Source: Planktothrix agardhii NIES-204 (GTDB lineage: Bacteria; Cyanobacteriota; Cyanobacteriia; Cyanobacteriales; Microcoleaceae). From it: a stretch of DNA of 64,000 nucleotides. Made by a program: the position numbers and the translations under genes. Numbering within the stretch: the stretch's first letter is position 1; the number at the start of each line of letters is the position of its first letter. The stretch is from the NCBI GenBank assembly GCA_003609755.1, contig AP017991.1, positions 4,327,001 to 4,391,000 of the forward strand. Direction: 5' to 3'. The notes below the pieces were generated by a model. The model was not told the origin of the DNA and made no database searches. It saw nothing but the letters and a program-made list of their open reading frames with translations. Positions 54,113-63,180 of this stretch are shown piece by piece.

Positions 54113-55876
54113 CTAGTTTTTCAAGGGAATAGTTAAAGGAGAATACGGAATACTAGGCTCTATTCCATCGTTAGGTGCTGAGTTTATCGGGACGGTTTCT
54201 TCTGAAAGAATGCGAGATTGTGGTTCTACGGGAATGGTCGGTTCTGTGTAGTAATTAGGAGCAGATTCTTCAGAAACATAACCCCCTCCTTCGGGGGGTG
54301 GAACCTGTGGCGGTAGAGTTTCAGCCCCAGATTGAGAGTAATTGGGGTCAGTTGGAATATCGGGTTGAACCGTTGGATCACCAGAATAGCTATTGACAGG
54401 GGTAGAAACCGAGTAATCTGTAGTAGGAGTAGGAGGTTCCGATTCTACCTCGGAAGGTGGGAGTAAATATTGATCGATTTTAGATTCATCCGTTGACGGA
54501 CTTTTTTCCAGGGTTTCAGCAACAACACCAGAATTACTATATTGATCAACGGGGGATTGTTCTTCGGTTTTCGCTTCTAAGTCCGCAGGTTTTGGTATGG
54601 AGTAATCTCCATCTTCTAATGGTTCTTCAACCGAACGTTGAGGGGCTACTTCACTCGGAGCTTGAGTTTGAATAGAGGGATTTTCAAACATTGGTTCCGT
54701 CGAATCTAAATTAGCAAAGGGATGATTGATCTGAATCTTGGTTTTCTGACTAACAATATATCCATAACGACGGGTCAAATCAAACCCAACCCAACCAAAA
54801 AATAAAGAGGTGACTAAGAATAAAATCGGAACTAAAAAACCCAAGGAAGGGTTATATTCTATGGTTTCCAAGTCAGGAATCTGGACAGGAACAGGTTGAA
54901 TTTTAGGTTGGGGATGGGGCTGGGGAACGGTTACAAATACTGGAGTTTCAACAACAGGTTTCACCGCCACAGGTTTAGGGGGAATAACAACTGGATTAGG
55001 TTGAATCAAAGTATTAGGAGATTGAATTACCGTAGTAGTTGTTTCAATCGGTAAAAAAGCGATCCACTGATCAACATTTTGAGGCCGTCGTCCGGGTTCA
55101 ATTTCTAATCCCCAATAGATCAACCGTTCCACCACGACACTGAGGGTAGGTTGAATTCGTCTTAAATTTGGTTTAGTGGCGTTTAGTAACTCCTGTGTGG
55201 CTTCATTGACTCTTAGGGGGGCTTCTAAGGGCGGTTCACCTGTTAATAAATAATAGAGTATGGCTGACAAACCATAAATATCCGTTGCTGGGGTCAATTG
55301 TTGATGGGGAAGATAATGTTCTAGGGACGCATAACCCACGGATAAAACGCGGTTACGAATAGGAAACTCCGGGTGATGTTGGATGAAGCCATTGGTTAAG
55401 CCAAAATCAACTAGGGTGAGGGTATTTCCGTGGAGTCGGATATTTCTGGGTTGGAGATGACAGTGGAGTAAACCTTGTTGATGGAGTTTCCGCAACGCTG
55501 AAGAAATCTGACTAATATAGTTTAGGGCTTGACCCACCGATAGCCTGGGACTCGATTTTAGTGTTTCTTCTAAGGTTTCCCCTGGAATATAATTCATCAC
55601 CATATAGGGTAAACCCTGTTCTTCAAATAAGTCGAGGACACGCACAATATTTGGATGGTGACACTGACTTAAACCCTGAGCAAAGGTGATAAATTGTCGC
55701 TTAATTTTGGGAAAATCAACGGAGGTCATGAATTTCGGATGGAGGGTTTTAATCACCACCGTTTGATTCGTTAGAGGGTGAGTCCCTTGGTAAGTTACAC
55801 CAAACTCCCCACGACCAAGAACCGCATCAATCCGATATTTGCCGTTCTGGAGAACCATTTCCTGCGTTAGATTCAT
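54113..55876 (-). CDS. Ser/Thr protein kinase-like membrane protein, probable pseudokinase
   Basis: A 587-residue protein. Residues 14-275 form a Hanks-type kinase domain: glycine loop LGRGEFGVTYQG, Lys43 in VVIKTL, and DFG at 157-159. The catalytic loop is HCHLQPRN at 138-145 where HRDLKPxN is expected. The catalytic aspartate is thus His140 and the lysine is Gln142. Residues about 345-365 are a transmembrane helix (FLVPILFLVTSLFFGWVGFD). The remaining 220 residues are a Pro/Ser/Glu-rich extracytoplasmic tail. It may bind ATP yet phosphorylate poorly or not at all. Confidence 0.85.
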   Translation of the reverse strand: MNLTQEMVLQNGKYRIDAVLGRGEFGVTYQGTHPLTNQTVVIKTLHPKFMTSVDFPKIKRQFITFAQGLSQCHHPNIVRVLDLFEEQGLPYMVMNYIPGETLEETLKSSPRLSVGQALNYISQISSALRKLHQQGLLHCHLQPRNIRLHGNTLTLVDFGLTNGFIQHHPEFPIRNRVLSVGYASLEHYLPHQQLTPATDIYGLSAILYYLLTGEPPLEAPLRVNEATQELLNATKPNLRRIQPTLSVVVERLIYWGLEIEPGRRPQNVDQWIAFLPIETTTTVIQSPNTLIQPNPVVIPPKPVAVKPVVETPVFVTVPQPHPQPKIQPVPVQIPDLETIEYNPSLGFLVPILFLVTSLFFGWVGFDLTRRYGYIVSQKTKIQINHPFANLDSTEPMFENPSIQTQAPSEVAPQRSVEEPLEDGDYSIPKPADLEAKTEEQSPVDQYSNSGVVAETLEKSPSTDESKIDQYLLPPSEVESEPPTPTTDYSVSTPVNSYSGDPTVQPDIPTDPNYSQSGAETLPPQVPPPEGGGYVSEESAPNYYTEPTIPVEPQSRILSEETVPINSAPNDGIEPSIPYSPLTIPLKN

Positions 55877-56012
55877 TGCTTGATCACCAACTCCCCACCG
55901 TTTACTTATCTGCCCATACCATAACGAAACTATCGTTTTAGCATAGTCTACCTTTAGTTCCGGGATTGTAGCGCCTCTGTGGGACGAGCGCCAACTCTCC
56001 CAACGGTTAGAC

Positions 56013-56330
56013 CTAGAAGTCCTCCACCATCCATTCCGAAGATCTCCCCCCTAAATCCAGGGGAATACTCACAGCTTTTCCTAAACGGGGTTTTTCTCGA
56101 GTATTTAGAATATAATGTCTTACCTGTTCCGTACTTCCCCAACTATTTAGATAGTTAGTGATCGCATTCAAATGGGCAATATAATCGGCTTCATTCAGGG
56201 GAAAGGATAATTGTTCTAAATATTTCCACATAATTTGCAGAAATATTTTACCCCTTGTCCGTCGCAGTTGAATATCGTAGGACACTCCCCATTTATTTAA
56301 TAACAATTGACGCAGATCTTCACCAGTCAT
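56013..56330 (-). CDS. DUF3067 family protein
   Basis: A 105-residue protein conserved in cyanobacteria and plastids. Family blocks are MTGEDLRQLLLNKWGVSYDI, QLRRTRGKIFLQIMWKYLEQ and YIAHLNAITNYLNSWG, ending in REKPRLGKAVSIPLDLGGRS and EW. No known function, and no membrane helix. The start is the first ATG of a complete family-length frame. It precedes the split site-2 protease by 36 bp in the same orientation (protease upstream), so they could be co-transcribed. Confidence 0.82.
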   Translation of the reverse strand: MTGEDLRQLLLNKWGVSYDIQLRRTRGKIFLQIMWKYLEQLSFPLNEADYIAHLNAITNYLNSWGSTEQVRHYILNTREKPRLGKAVSIPLDLGGRSSEWMVEDF

Positions 56331-56365
56331 AGTTACGATTCACTCCCTAGATACGGCTCGATCCA

Positions 56366-57385
56366 TTAACTACCAATTCCTAACCCGGTGGCCAAGGCAG
56401 GGGTGAGGGGAAATAGGGTTAAAATCATGAACAAGAAAACCAATAATCCCCAGGCGGCACGGGTATCATTGGGTTCAGTTAATTCATTTAAACTCGGTCG
56501 TTCTAAATTCCGTTGTAAAATCAAAATTACTAAAGCCCAATACAGGGCTAACGGATTAGAGAAAGAAGCGATCGCTAAAACAATAAATGTAGCAATGGTG
56601 GAACGTCCGGCAATTTTCCGGCCATAAATCGCCTGCATCATCCGTCCCCCATCTAACTGTCCGGCTGGCATTAAATTCAAAGCCGTAATCACTAATCCAA
56701 ACCAACCGATTAAAGTTAGAAGATGCACGTCAACGCTGGTTTGATGGAGTTGGGAACCTAAAATTAATCGAGATAACATCCCGACTAAAACCGAGCCTTG
56801 AAAAAATTCCGTTGGTACTTGAAAAGCACTCCCCTGATGGGATAAAAATAACCCCATAATTAACAGGAATAACGATAATCCGCCAGCAGCTACCGGGCCA
56901 GCAAAAGCCACATCAAATAATACCGTCCGGTTAGGTAATACGGATTCAAACCGATTAAATGCTCCAAAACTTCCAATTTGAACCGTTGGGATAAAAAACG
57001 GCCAACTAAACTTAATATTATAGTGTTTGGCTATAACTTGATGGGCAATTTCATGGATGAATAAAACCGCTAAAATTCCGAGGGCGATCGGGATAATTTC
57101 CGGGTAGCGGGTTAAATTTTCAGAAAAATCGAATCCTAATAATAAACCTCCCGCTTCAAAAATTGTTCCTAGCGTCATTAAAAATAAAATAATCGCTAAA
57201 ATTTTTTGAGGAATTGAAGTGCTTAAGGGTTCATTATTCTGGGGTAAAACAATAACAACGGGTTTGCCTTCGGGATTATCAACTAAAAATAATCGTAAGC
57301 GATCGCCAATGCTTTTTTTTAAATTTGTCGATAATTGTTGATAGGCAATTTCCGGGTCACTGCGAAGATTTCCTTTAAAAATCAC
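56366..57385 (-). CDS. site-2 protease family (M50), C-terminal part after a frameshift
   Basis: A 339-residue frame with the zinc-binding LFIHEIAHQVIAKHYN (HExxH), the transmembrane core around FAGPVAAGGLSLFLL, and the second motif ALNLMPAGQLDGGRMMQ, all intact. It starts at a GTG inside sequence that is conserved upstream: in the same frame, codons before it read FPLSPEDLKIIQGIFGIDTF and FATETIPYQDGV, typical of the family. The N-terminal half is in another frame at 57426-57857. Together they make the usual protein of about 500 residues, an intramembrane protease. So this is one gene broken by a single shift near 57490. Confidence 0.8.
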   Translation of the reverse strand: MIFKGNLRSDPEIAYQQLSTNLKKSIGDRLRLFLVDNPEGKPVVIVLPQNNEPLSTSIPQKILAIILFLMTLGTIFEAGGLLLGFDFSENLTRYPEIIPIALGILAVLFIHEIAHQVIAKHYNIKFSWPFFIPTVQIGSFGAFNRFESVLPNRTVLFDVAFAGPVAAGGLSLFLLIMGLFLSHQGSAFQVPTEFFQGSVLVGMLSRLILGSQLHQTSVDVHLLTLIGWFGLVITALNLMPAGQLDGGRMMQAIYGRKIAGRSTIATFIVLAIASFSNPLALYWALVILILQRNLERPSLNELTEPNDTRAAWGLLVFLFMILTLFPLTPALATGLGIGS

Positions 57386-57425
57386 CCCATCTTGATAGGG
57401 AATGGTTTCCGTGGCAAAAAAGGTA

Positions 57426-57857
57426 TCAATACCAAAAATACCCTGAATAATTTTCAGGTCTTCTGGAGATAACGGAAACCGATCCCAAGTTCAAAACCGG
57501 ATCGGGGGTTGGGGGAATAATGTTGAGTTCCGGTGGCAGGGGGGGTGGACTTCCTAACAGATCGGGTTTAAGCTCAGAGACCGAATCTTGATTCGCCACT
57601 TCCCTGAGTCGTCGGCCAATCATAATATATAATCCCGTCGAAGCCACGAATAAAAATAAAAGACTGACCAAATTTAGGTAAATTCCCGCCGCCGCCAAGC
57701 AGAAAAACAGAAATCCTGGAGACATTAAAGCCACGGATTGTAACCAGGACAACAAACCCAGTTTCCCATAGGGTAAAGCACGATAATACCCCCAACCCAG
57801 GATACCCAGGGTAATCAGGAGGACGAGAATAGTGGTGTTATCAGATGCAGTAAACAT
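57426..57857 (-). CDS. site-2 protease family, N-terminal part before a frameshift
   Basis: A 143-residue frame from ATG 57857 (MFTASDNTTILVLLI) with three hydrophobic helices (TTILVLLITLGILGWGYYRA; VALMSPGFLFFCLAAAGIYL; LVSLLFLFVASTGLYIMIG) and a Pro-rich linker ending PPTPDPVLN. The last 20 residues (SVSVISRRPENYSGYFWY) are out of frame with the family and end at a TAG, while another frame there reads FPLSPEDLKIIQGIFG. Hence this is the 5' part of the gene continued at 56366-57385. A one-base indel in about 57478-57500 is the likely cause. Confidence 0.7.
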   Translation of the reverse strand: MFTASDNTTILVLLITLGILGWGYYRALPYGKLGLLSWLQSVALMSPGFLFFCLAAAGIYLNLVSLLFLFVASTGLYIMIGRRLREVANQDSVSELKPDLLGSPPPLPPELNIIPPTPDPVLNLGSVSVISRRPENYSGYFWY

Positions 57858-57935
57858 TATAGACCTTAATTTTGAACTAGAAAGGCGATCACCTTGAGAA
57901 TTCATTGTAGCCCAGTCCATTCCCCCCTAATTCAA

Positions 57936-59231
57936 TCAAGGCATTGTCGGAATGCTATCCAGGTCTTTAGGATGGGTCTTGATATCTGCCTGGGAAATGA
58001 AATCGGGATTGGTCGCCAAAATCGCTTTCGCTTCTGCCATATCTCGGCGGGTCGCTTCCCGTAGTTGTTCTCGCAGGGCGGGCATAGCAGCCAAAGCCCT
58101 TGTCCAGTCAGGAATTTGAGCCGTGACCGGATTTTGAAAAAATTCTTCACCCGCTTCCGCGATCACTTTTTCAAAGACATCAATGATCGCTTCTTCGTGG
58201 TGACGGTCATACTGCATATTATTAAACCGAGCATCGACAAAATATTGGCGGGTAAAATCCTGGGCCTCCCGTTTGAATTTAATTCGTAAGGTATGAATTT
58301 GTTCCCGGTTCACCACCACCCGTTCGGTTTCGATTAAGGTACGCAAAATCGACCTAAGAATATCAGCGCACATTTTCCGTAATCCTTCGGTGGGAGATTG
58401 ACCAATATTTTGATGTTTATGGTCGAAGTTTCCTAAATCAATTTGAGCAATTCTTTGGGGAACAACATTGCGATAAACCTCCGCTAATAAACCAATTTCT
58501 AAGCCCCAATTGCTGGGAATTCGAGTATTGAGGGCGATATCATTGGTTAGGGCAAATTCCCCAGATAGGGGATAACGATAGGCACTTAAATAGCGCAGAT
58601 AATTGTTATAGCCATATAAATCCATCAATGCCACCAGTAACGGGGTGACAAATAGACGCATTACCCGACCATGGAAACTTCTAGGTTCGCCGCCCAATCG
58701 GGCATAATAGGCTTTATTAAAGGAAATTCCGAGTTCTTTTTCTAGGAGGGGGAATAATAGTTTCAGGGGATAGGATTTATCGTAGGTAATAATATCGGCA
58801 TCGTGCAGTGCGATCGCTTCTGCTTGCAGGGATGCTACCCCCAAACCAATCCAAACCGCCCGACCTTTGCCATTGAAGCTCATCAGGTCTAAGCCTTTTT
58901 CCCGCAATTTTTCTAAAAGTTGGTTGACTCTTGGGCTATTTTCCCAAATCACCAGGGTCGGTTGGGGTAAAACACTAAAAAAATGAACCGCTTTTGTATA
59001 TTCCTCAAGGGTCTTTGCATACAGACAGACCACGATGGTATTGACGAAATGACAGTCCTTGAGGCAATCTCGAATCCGGGTTAAAGCGGGTCGTTCCAGT
59101 TCCTCGTATAAGGCGGGAATCAAGACAGCCGTGGGGCAAGTTTCACACAGTTGGGTGATTCTGGCTTCTAATAAGTCAAGATCGCAACCAAAGTCATGAA
59201 TCGTGGTAATTAATTCTTGTTTATAGTCCAT
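57936..59231 (-). CDS. GT-A glycosyltransferase, glucosyl-3-phosphoglycerate synthase-like
   Basis: A 431-residue protein. Motifs are VLIPALYEELERPALTRIRD near residue 35, GKGRAVWIGLGVA near 122 and the metal-binding LHDADIITYDKSY near 141. The central RLGGEPRSFHGRVMRLFVTP and GEFALTNDIALNTRIPSNWG match the GpgS/MpgS-like family, which joins a sugar from a nucleotide to 3-phosphoglycerate in compatible-solute or polymethylated polysaccharide synthesis. No partner phosphatase is adjacent, though YqeG (HAD phosphatase) is next upstream on the same strand. Exact donor and acceptor are unknown. Confidence 0.75.
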   Translation of the reverse strand: MDYKQELITTIHDFGCDLDLLEARITQLCETCPTAVLIPALYEELERPALTRIRDCLKDCHFVNTIVVCLYAKTLEEYTKAVHFFSVLPQPTLVIWENSPRVNQLLEKLREKGLDLMSFNGKGRAVWIGLGVASLQAEAIALHDADIITYDKSYPLKLLFPLLEKELGISFNKAYYARLGGEPRSFHGRVMRLFVTPLLVALMDLYGYNNYLRYLSAYRYPLSGEFALTNDIALNTRIPSNWGLEIGLLAEVYRNVVPQRIAQIDLGNFDHKHQNIGQSPTEGLRKMCADILRSILRTLIETERVVVNREQIHTLRIKFKREAQDFTRQYFVDARFNNMQYDRHHEEAIIDVFEKVIAEAGEEFFQNPVTAQIPDWTRALAAMPALREQLREATRRDMAEAKAILATNPDFISQADIKTHPKDLDSIPTMP

Positions 59232-59464
59232 TATGGTGACCCAATTCCCAAGATAGCCAGTGCCTTATAGAGTCCATCCATCCTAACACTCAAGGAACAA
59301 ATTGGACTAGCTCAACTGCTGCACATATATGGCGCTACGCATTACACTTAGGGTACTTCTAAATCCAGCAAACTCATTCACTGCTTACTGTTCCGGTGTT
59401 CCCTTGTTCCCTAGTGCGTAGCCCTATAGATCTTGCTGGTACATATAGCAGTTTTTTCTACCAA
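59232..59464. other. short intergenic region with repeat debris
   Basis: Between two minus-strand genes. GCGCTACGCATTACACTTAGGG and GTTCCGGTGTTCCCTTGTTCC segments resemble the short repeats elsewhere in the window. No gene is seen. Confidence 0.5.
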
Positions 59465-59977
59465 TCAGTGCAGAGATCCCCCTAACAGTTTAGAGATCAA
59501 TACCTCAAAATTACGCACAGAATTAGCCGATGGCATGATTTCTGGATCAACCATGGGTTCCACCAAAATTGTAAACATTCCCAAACGGTTCCCCGCCAAT
59601 ACATCGGTAAATAAGCGATCGCCCACCATCGCTACTTGTTCTATGGGCAAATTCATCGCTTCAACAGCCCGCTTGAGTTTCCGACGGGAGGGTTTACCCG
59701 CGCCGCTAATATAGGGCAAGTTCAAGGTTTCAGCAATATTGCCAATCCGAGTTTGACTAATATTGTTACTCACTAACCATAGACTCAAATGAGGTTTGAG
59801 GGTATCAATCCAACCTTTGAGATCTTCGGAAACCGACTTTTCTGTAATCGGAACTAAGGTTTCATCCACATCTAGCACCATTCCCCTAATCTGATGCCGT
59901 TGCAATAACTCTGGCGTCAAGTGCAAAACGCAATCCCCAAGGACTAAATCAGGCTGTAAGAGTTTCCCCCAAGACAT
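59465..59977 (-). CDS. yqeG: YqeG family HAD-type phosphatase
   Basis: A 170-residue HAD IIIA protein. Motif 1 is VLDVDETLVP (nucleophile Asp and acid Asp), motif 2 is LWLVSNN, and motif 3 is VAMVGDRLFTDVLAGNRLG. The HAD core is complete, with no cap. YqeG-type enzymes dephosphorylate phosphatidylglycerol phosphate-like substrates in some lineages; in plants and cyanobacteria a homologue (PGPP1) acts in phosphatidylglycerol synthesis. A similar role is inferred here. It lies downstream of a mltG-DUF3727-ruvX run on the same strand, with one unknown gene interposed. Confidence 0.82.
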   Translation of the reverse strand: MSWGKLLQPDLVLGDCVLHLTPELLQRHQIRGMVLDVDETLVPITEKSVSEDLKGWIDTLKPHLSLWLVSNNISQTRIGNIAETLNLPYISGAGKPSRRKLKRAVEAMNLPIEQVAMVGDRLFTDVLAGNRLGMFTILVEPMVDPEIMPSANSVRNFEVLISKLLGGSLH

Positions 59978-60056
59978 AATAACCGTAGAATTTTAGCCCT
60001 TTTATCTTAACGGAAAACTGGGCAATATAGAGAAATTTTTTCCTGAAATCGTTGGA

Positions 60057-61310
60057 TCACCAAGCAATAGGGGGCAAGGAAATCAGAATACTGCGATCAG
60101 AAATTTCCACTTCCGAGCGATTTCTTCCCCACTGTTCCAATCCCACCACAATTGTACTTGAAAGAATAGCATCTTCAGTCAAACGACGCTCAATTTTACC
60201 CTCGGCAATTAACCGTTCAAAAATAGCTTTAAAGGGAATATAAACATCCTGAAAAGGTAAATCTTTTAAAGGTAAATTACAATCCGACGATTTATCAACA
60301 GTAAACTTTAAATCCTTGGGGGTAACATTCCATGACTTGCCATTAACATGAATTTGAGACAAAGAATATTCAGCCACTTCAGGTTCACGAAATAACTCAG
60401 GTAAGGTGGATATTTTGCCCTGATTAATTACATAATCCATTAAATTAACAGAAACTCCAAACCCTTGACGGCTGTTTAAACTATAAAAAGTCATATCCGT
60501 ATGCACCCTAATTTTCCGGTATAGATCTTCAGTTTTATCCGCAAAACACACCTTAGCCCGAAGTTTTAAACGGACACCCTGCACCCATTCATACAAGGGT
60601 GTCATGACTCGATTTCGGTGATCTAACCCGCCATAAGTCCCTGGATAGGTTTTCAGGTTTTCTTGTAGTCCAATATAGAAACTACCATAACCAAAGGGAA
60701 TTTGTGGCAAGCTGGAACTGTCATTAATCAAATAAGCTGAGGGACTTTCTCCTACACCGTTGTTTTTCCAGTAAAAAAAGTAAGGACAGCGACCCTTTAC
60801 TGGGGGAGTTCCAACAGGTTCAGAAGGGTGAGATTCCATTAAAACTCGATTATTCGGGGCGTTGGGGTTTTCAGCTTCATTGGGAATACAACTTAATTTT
60901 CCGGTTGGCCCTACTTTATCCTTGTAACTAAAAGATCCATAGGCTAGGGTATAAAACCCAGAACGATTCGGAATTGACCCATAACATTTTCCCCCAATTC
61001 CATCAGGACAACTCTCAAAATAAACAGGACTTTTAGGATAATAGCCAGCCACTCGGCGAATTTTCAACCCAGAATCCCAACCCCAAGGGATTAGAGAAGA
61101 TGGGGAAATTGCCGCATGAGAATCAATAGCTGAATGCTCCGAAGATGGTAACGAAATTGAAGAATTTGGGGCCGTTAAGGAAAGATTAGATAGTCCGAAC
61201 AAAATGGCTAAATACACAGCTTTTGTTTTCGATAAAAGACTGGGTTTTAGACTATAAAAATAATCACTAAAGCGCACGTTCTCTGGTTGTAGATGTAGAT
61301 ACAGGTTCAA
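60057..61310 (-). CDS. exported protein of unknown function
   Basis: A 417-residue protein I do not recognise. Residues about 28-46 form a hydrophobic segment (AVYLAILFGLSNLSLT), probably a signal sequence after a 27-residue lead. The mature part is rich in Tyr, Gly, Ser and Pro, and includes FESCPDGIGGKCYGSIPNRS and LKLRAKVCFADKTEDLYRKI, with about six cysteines that could form disulfides. A short block SQIHVNGKSWNVTPKDLKF and FGVSVNLMDYVINQGK suggest beta structure. It lies 14 bp after mltG, between it and yqeG. It may be an envelope or secreted protein. Confidence 0.6.
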   Translation of the reverse strand: MNLYLHLQPENVRFSDYFYSLKPSLLSKTKAVYLAILFGLSNLSLTAPNSSISLPSSEHSAIDSHAAISPSSLIPWGWDSGLKIRRVAGYYPKSPVYFESCPDGIGGKCYGSIPNRSGFYTLAYGSFSYKDKVGPTGKLSCIPNEAENPNAPNNRVLMESHPSEPVGTPPVKGRCPYFFYWKNNGVGESPSAYLINDSSSLPQIPFGYGSFYIGLQENLKTYPGTYGGLDHRNRVMTPLYEWVQGVRLKLRAKVCFADKTEDLYRKIRVHTDMTFYSLNSRQGFGVSVNLMDYVINQGKISTLPELFREPEVAEYSLSQIHVNGKSWNVTPKDLKFTVDKSSDCNLPLKDLPFQDVYIPFKAIFERLIAEGKIERRLTEDAILSSTIVVGLEQWGRNRSEVEISDRSILISLPPIAW

Positions 61311-61324
61311 AAAGCAATTATTTT

Positions 61325-62419
61325 CTATTTAGAAGAAAGATTGCGTTCAACTTCAGCAATCGCCGATTGATGTTCCGCTTCCGTCCGGCTAAAAATATGG
61401 GTTCCGTCGTATCGCGCCATAAAATACAAATAATCCGTTTTTTCAGGAGTTAAAGTTGCTTTTAAACTGGCTAAACCCGGACTGGCGATCGCCGTTGGAG
61501 GTAATCCCACATTAATATAAGTATTGTAGGGAGATGGCGTTTCCACTTGTTTAAAGGTTAGGGGTTGCTCAACAGTTTGACGAATCCCCAAAGCATATTC
61601 TACTGTTGGATCAGATCCTAGTTGAATTCCTTGTTGTAAACGGTTATGAAATACCCCAGAAATTCGATTTCTTTCTTCATGAACAACCGCTTCTTTTTCC
61701 ACAATACTCGCTAATGTTACCCATTCATTTAAACTCAAATTCTTTTGAGATTGAGCTTGTTGATAAATGGGTAAAGCCTGTTCTTGGAATCGATTTAACA
61801 TCTGACGGACAACCGCCCGGGGAGTAACTTCCGTTGCTTCGACTTGATAGGTGTCGGGAAATAAAAAGCCTTCTAATAAGGGTAAATTCTGCGGAAGCCA
61901 AGGATAATCCTGATAGGGAATTTGACGACTAGCCGCGATAAATTCCTCCGCCGAGAAAAATCCCTGTTGCTCAAAATATTCGGCCATCTGTTGAATTGAC
62001 CAACCTTCAGGAATGGTGAAACTCAGAGTCATTACCTCCCCATTCCAAATGGTAGACGCCACTTGACTCAGGGACTGGGTAGGAGCTAGGGAATAGCTTC
62101 CCGCTTTAAAATCTCCTTGGGGGTTTTGGAAGATTAACCACCGCGCCCATAGTCTCCAAGCCAAATCAGAACGAATTAATCCCGCCGCCTTCAAATCTTC
62201 ACCAATTTGCTGACTGGAAGTTCCGGCTGGAATCAGGATTTTGACGCTGTTTCCCTGACCCTGGGGCGCGGCACTGGCCCAACTCCACCAAGCCCAACCT
62301 TGCCATCCTAAGAATCCCCAAATAATCGGCAGAATTAGAAGGTAAAAAAATCCCTTAGAAAACCGTTTCATGGTTTGTTTATTTTGAGGTTTTTTCTGTT
62401 TTGTGTTTGCAATTCCCAA
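61325..62419 (-). CDS. mltG: endolytic murein transglycosylase MltG (YceG-like)
   Basis: A 364-residue protein. One transmembrane helix lies at about 26-48 (FFYLLILPIIWGFLGWQGWA). The LysM-like region IPAGTSSQQIGEDLKAAGLI and the YceG domain follow, with the catalytic glutamate in LASIVEKEAVVHEERNRISG and the motif LGSDPTVEYALG, then SPYNTYINVGLPPTAIASPG. It cleaves nascent glycan chains in the periplasm to set their length. The start is a TTG at 62419 with GGAG 7 nt upstream; an ATG at 62371 has no such site and would shorten the tail before the helix. Confidence 0.92.
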   Translation of the reverse strand: MGIANTKQKKPQNKQTMKRFSKGFFYLLILPIIWGFLGWQGWAWWSWASAAPQGQGNSVKILIPAGTSSQQIGEDLKAAGLIRSDLAWRLWARWLIFQNPQGDFKAGSYSLAPTQSLSQVASTIWNGEVMTLSFTIPEGWSIQQMAEYFEQQGFFSAEEFIAASRQIPYQDYPWLPQNLPLLEGFLFPDTYQVEATEVTPRAVVRQMLNRFQEQALPIYQQAQSQKNLSLNEWVTLASIVEKEAVVHEERNRISGVFHNRLQQGIQLGSDPTVEYALGIRQTVEQPLTFKQVETPSPYNTYINVGLPPTAIASPGLASLKATLTPEKTDYLYFMARYDGTHIFSRTEAEHQSAIAEVERNLSSK

Positions 62420-62521
62420 GCTAATTCTCCATAATTAAAATTTTAATAAAAACTGAAGTTATGTGAATTAAATTATTAGAAAAGATCTGCTCACAAAAAA
62501 GTAGAAACAGATCTAAATCCT

Positions 62522-63118
62522 TTAATCTAAAGCATCAAAAAGTTGATCTTCAATTAGGGGTAAAAGAGGTTCTAACCTTTTAAATTCTTCGGGGGATAGT
62601 TGTTTATATTCTCCTCCTTCATTGGTTTTAGCCAGAATAAAAAATGGATCGGCTGGGGTATAAATACCATATTCCTGTTCCTCATGGTAAAAACTGGCTA
62701 ACCAGAGCAGTTCCTCATATTCTTGTTCATCGGGTTCAGCAGAATCGAGATCCAGATTCGAGTCTCCATCATCGGGAAAATCCGGTAATTCTCCGGCTGC
62801 GGTTAGGGTAATTCCTGTTCGCTTTAGATCCAAATTGTGTTCTGCTAAAACCGCTTTAGCCGTTTTAAAAATACTGTCAATTTCTTCTTCTGATTCCACC
62901 GGAACTGCGGATTCATCATCATCCTCATCGTCATTCCAAGTTAGAATTTCGATTGGTGAGTCCACAGGTAGCAGTAATCCATAATCTTGACCTTCTAACT
63001 CAATTGAGGATTGTAAGACGCAAACCAGCGATCGCCCCTGTTCATCCGTCAGGGTCACGGTCACTTGTTCTTCCTCAGAACGTCCATTTCCTTCAGAAAA
63101 TTTAGGTGGGAACATCAT
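62522..63118 (-). CDS. DUF3727 (DUF1292-like) protein
   Basis: A 198-residue acidic protein with two related halves. The first begins EQVTVTLTDEQGRSLVCVLQ and GLLLPVDSPIEILTW. The second contains EELLWLASFYHEEQEYGIYT and ADPFFILAKTNEGGEYKQLS. Between them is an Asp/Glu-rich stretch. Such proteins are conserved in cyanobacteria and plastids and lie near ruvX and mltG. Function unknown; no transmembrane helix. The start MMFPPK at 63118 gives normal family length. Confidence 0.82.
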   Translation of the reverse strand: MMFPPKFSEGNGRSEEEQVTVTLTDEQGRSLVCVLQSSIELEGQDYGLLLPVDSPIEILTWNDDEDDDESAVPVESEEEIDSIFKTAKAVLAEHNLDLKRTGITLTAAGELPDFPDDGDSNLDLDSAEPDEQEYEELLWLASFYHEEQEYGIYTPADPFFILAKTNEGGEYKQLSPEEFKRLEPLLPLIEDQLFDALD

Positions 63119-63180
63119 TTATATCGTACTATTTTTAACCATATTAAACGTTACTGGTAACAAGTGTCAGTCATCAGTTC

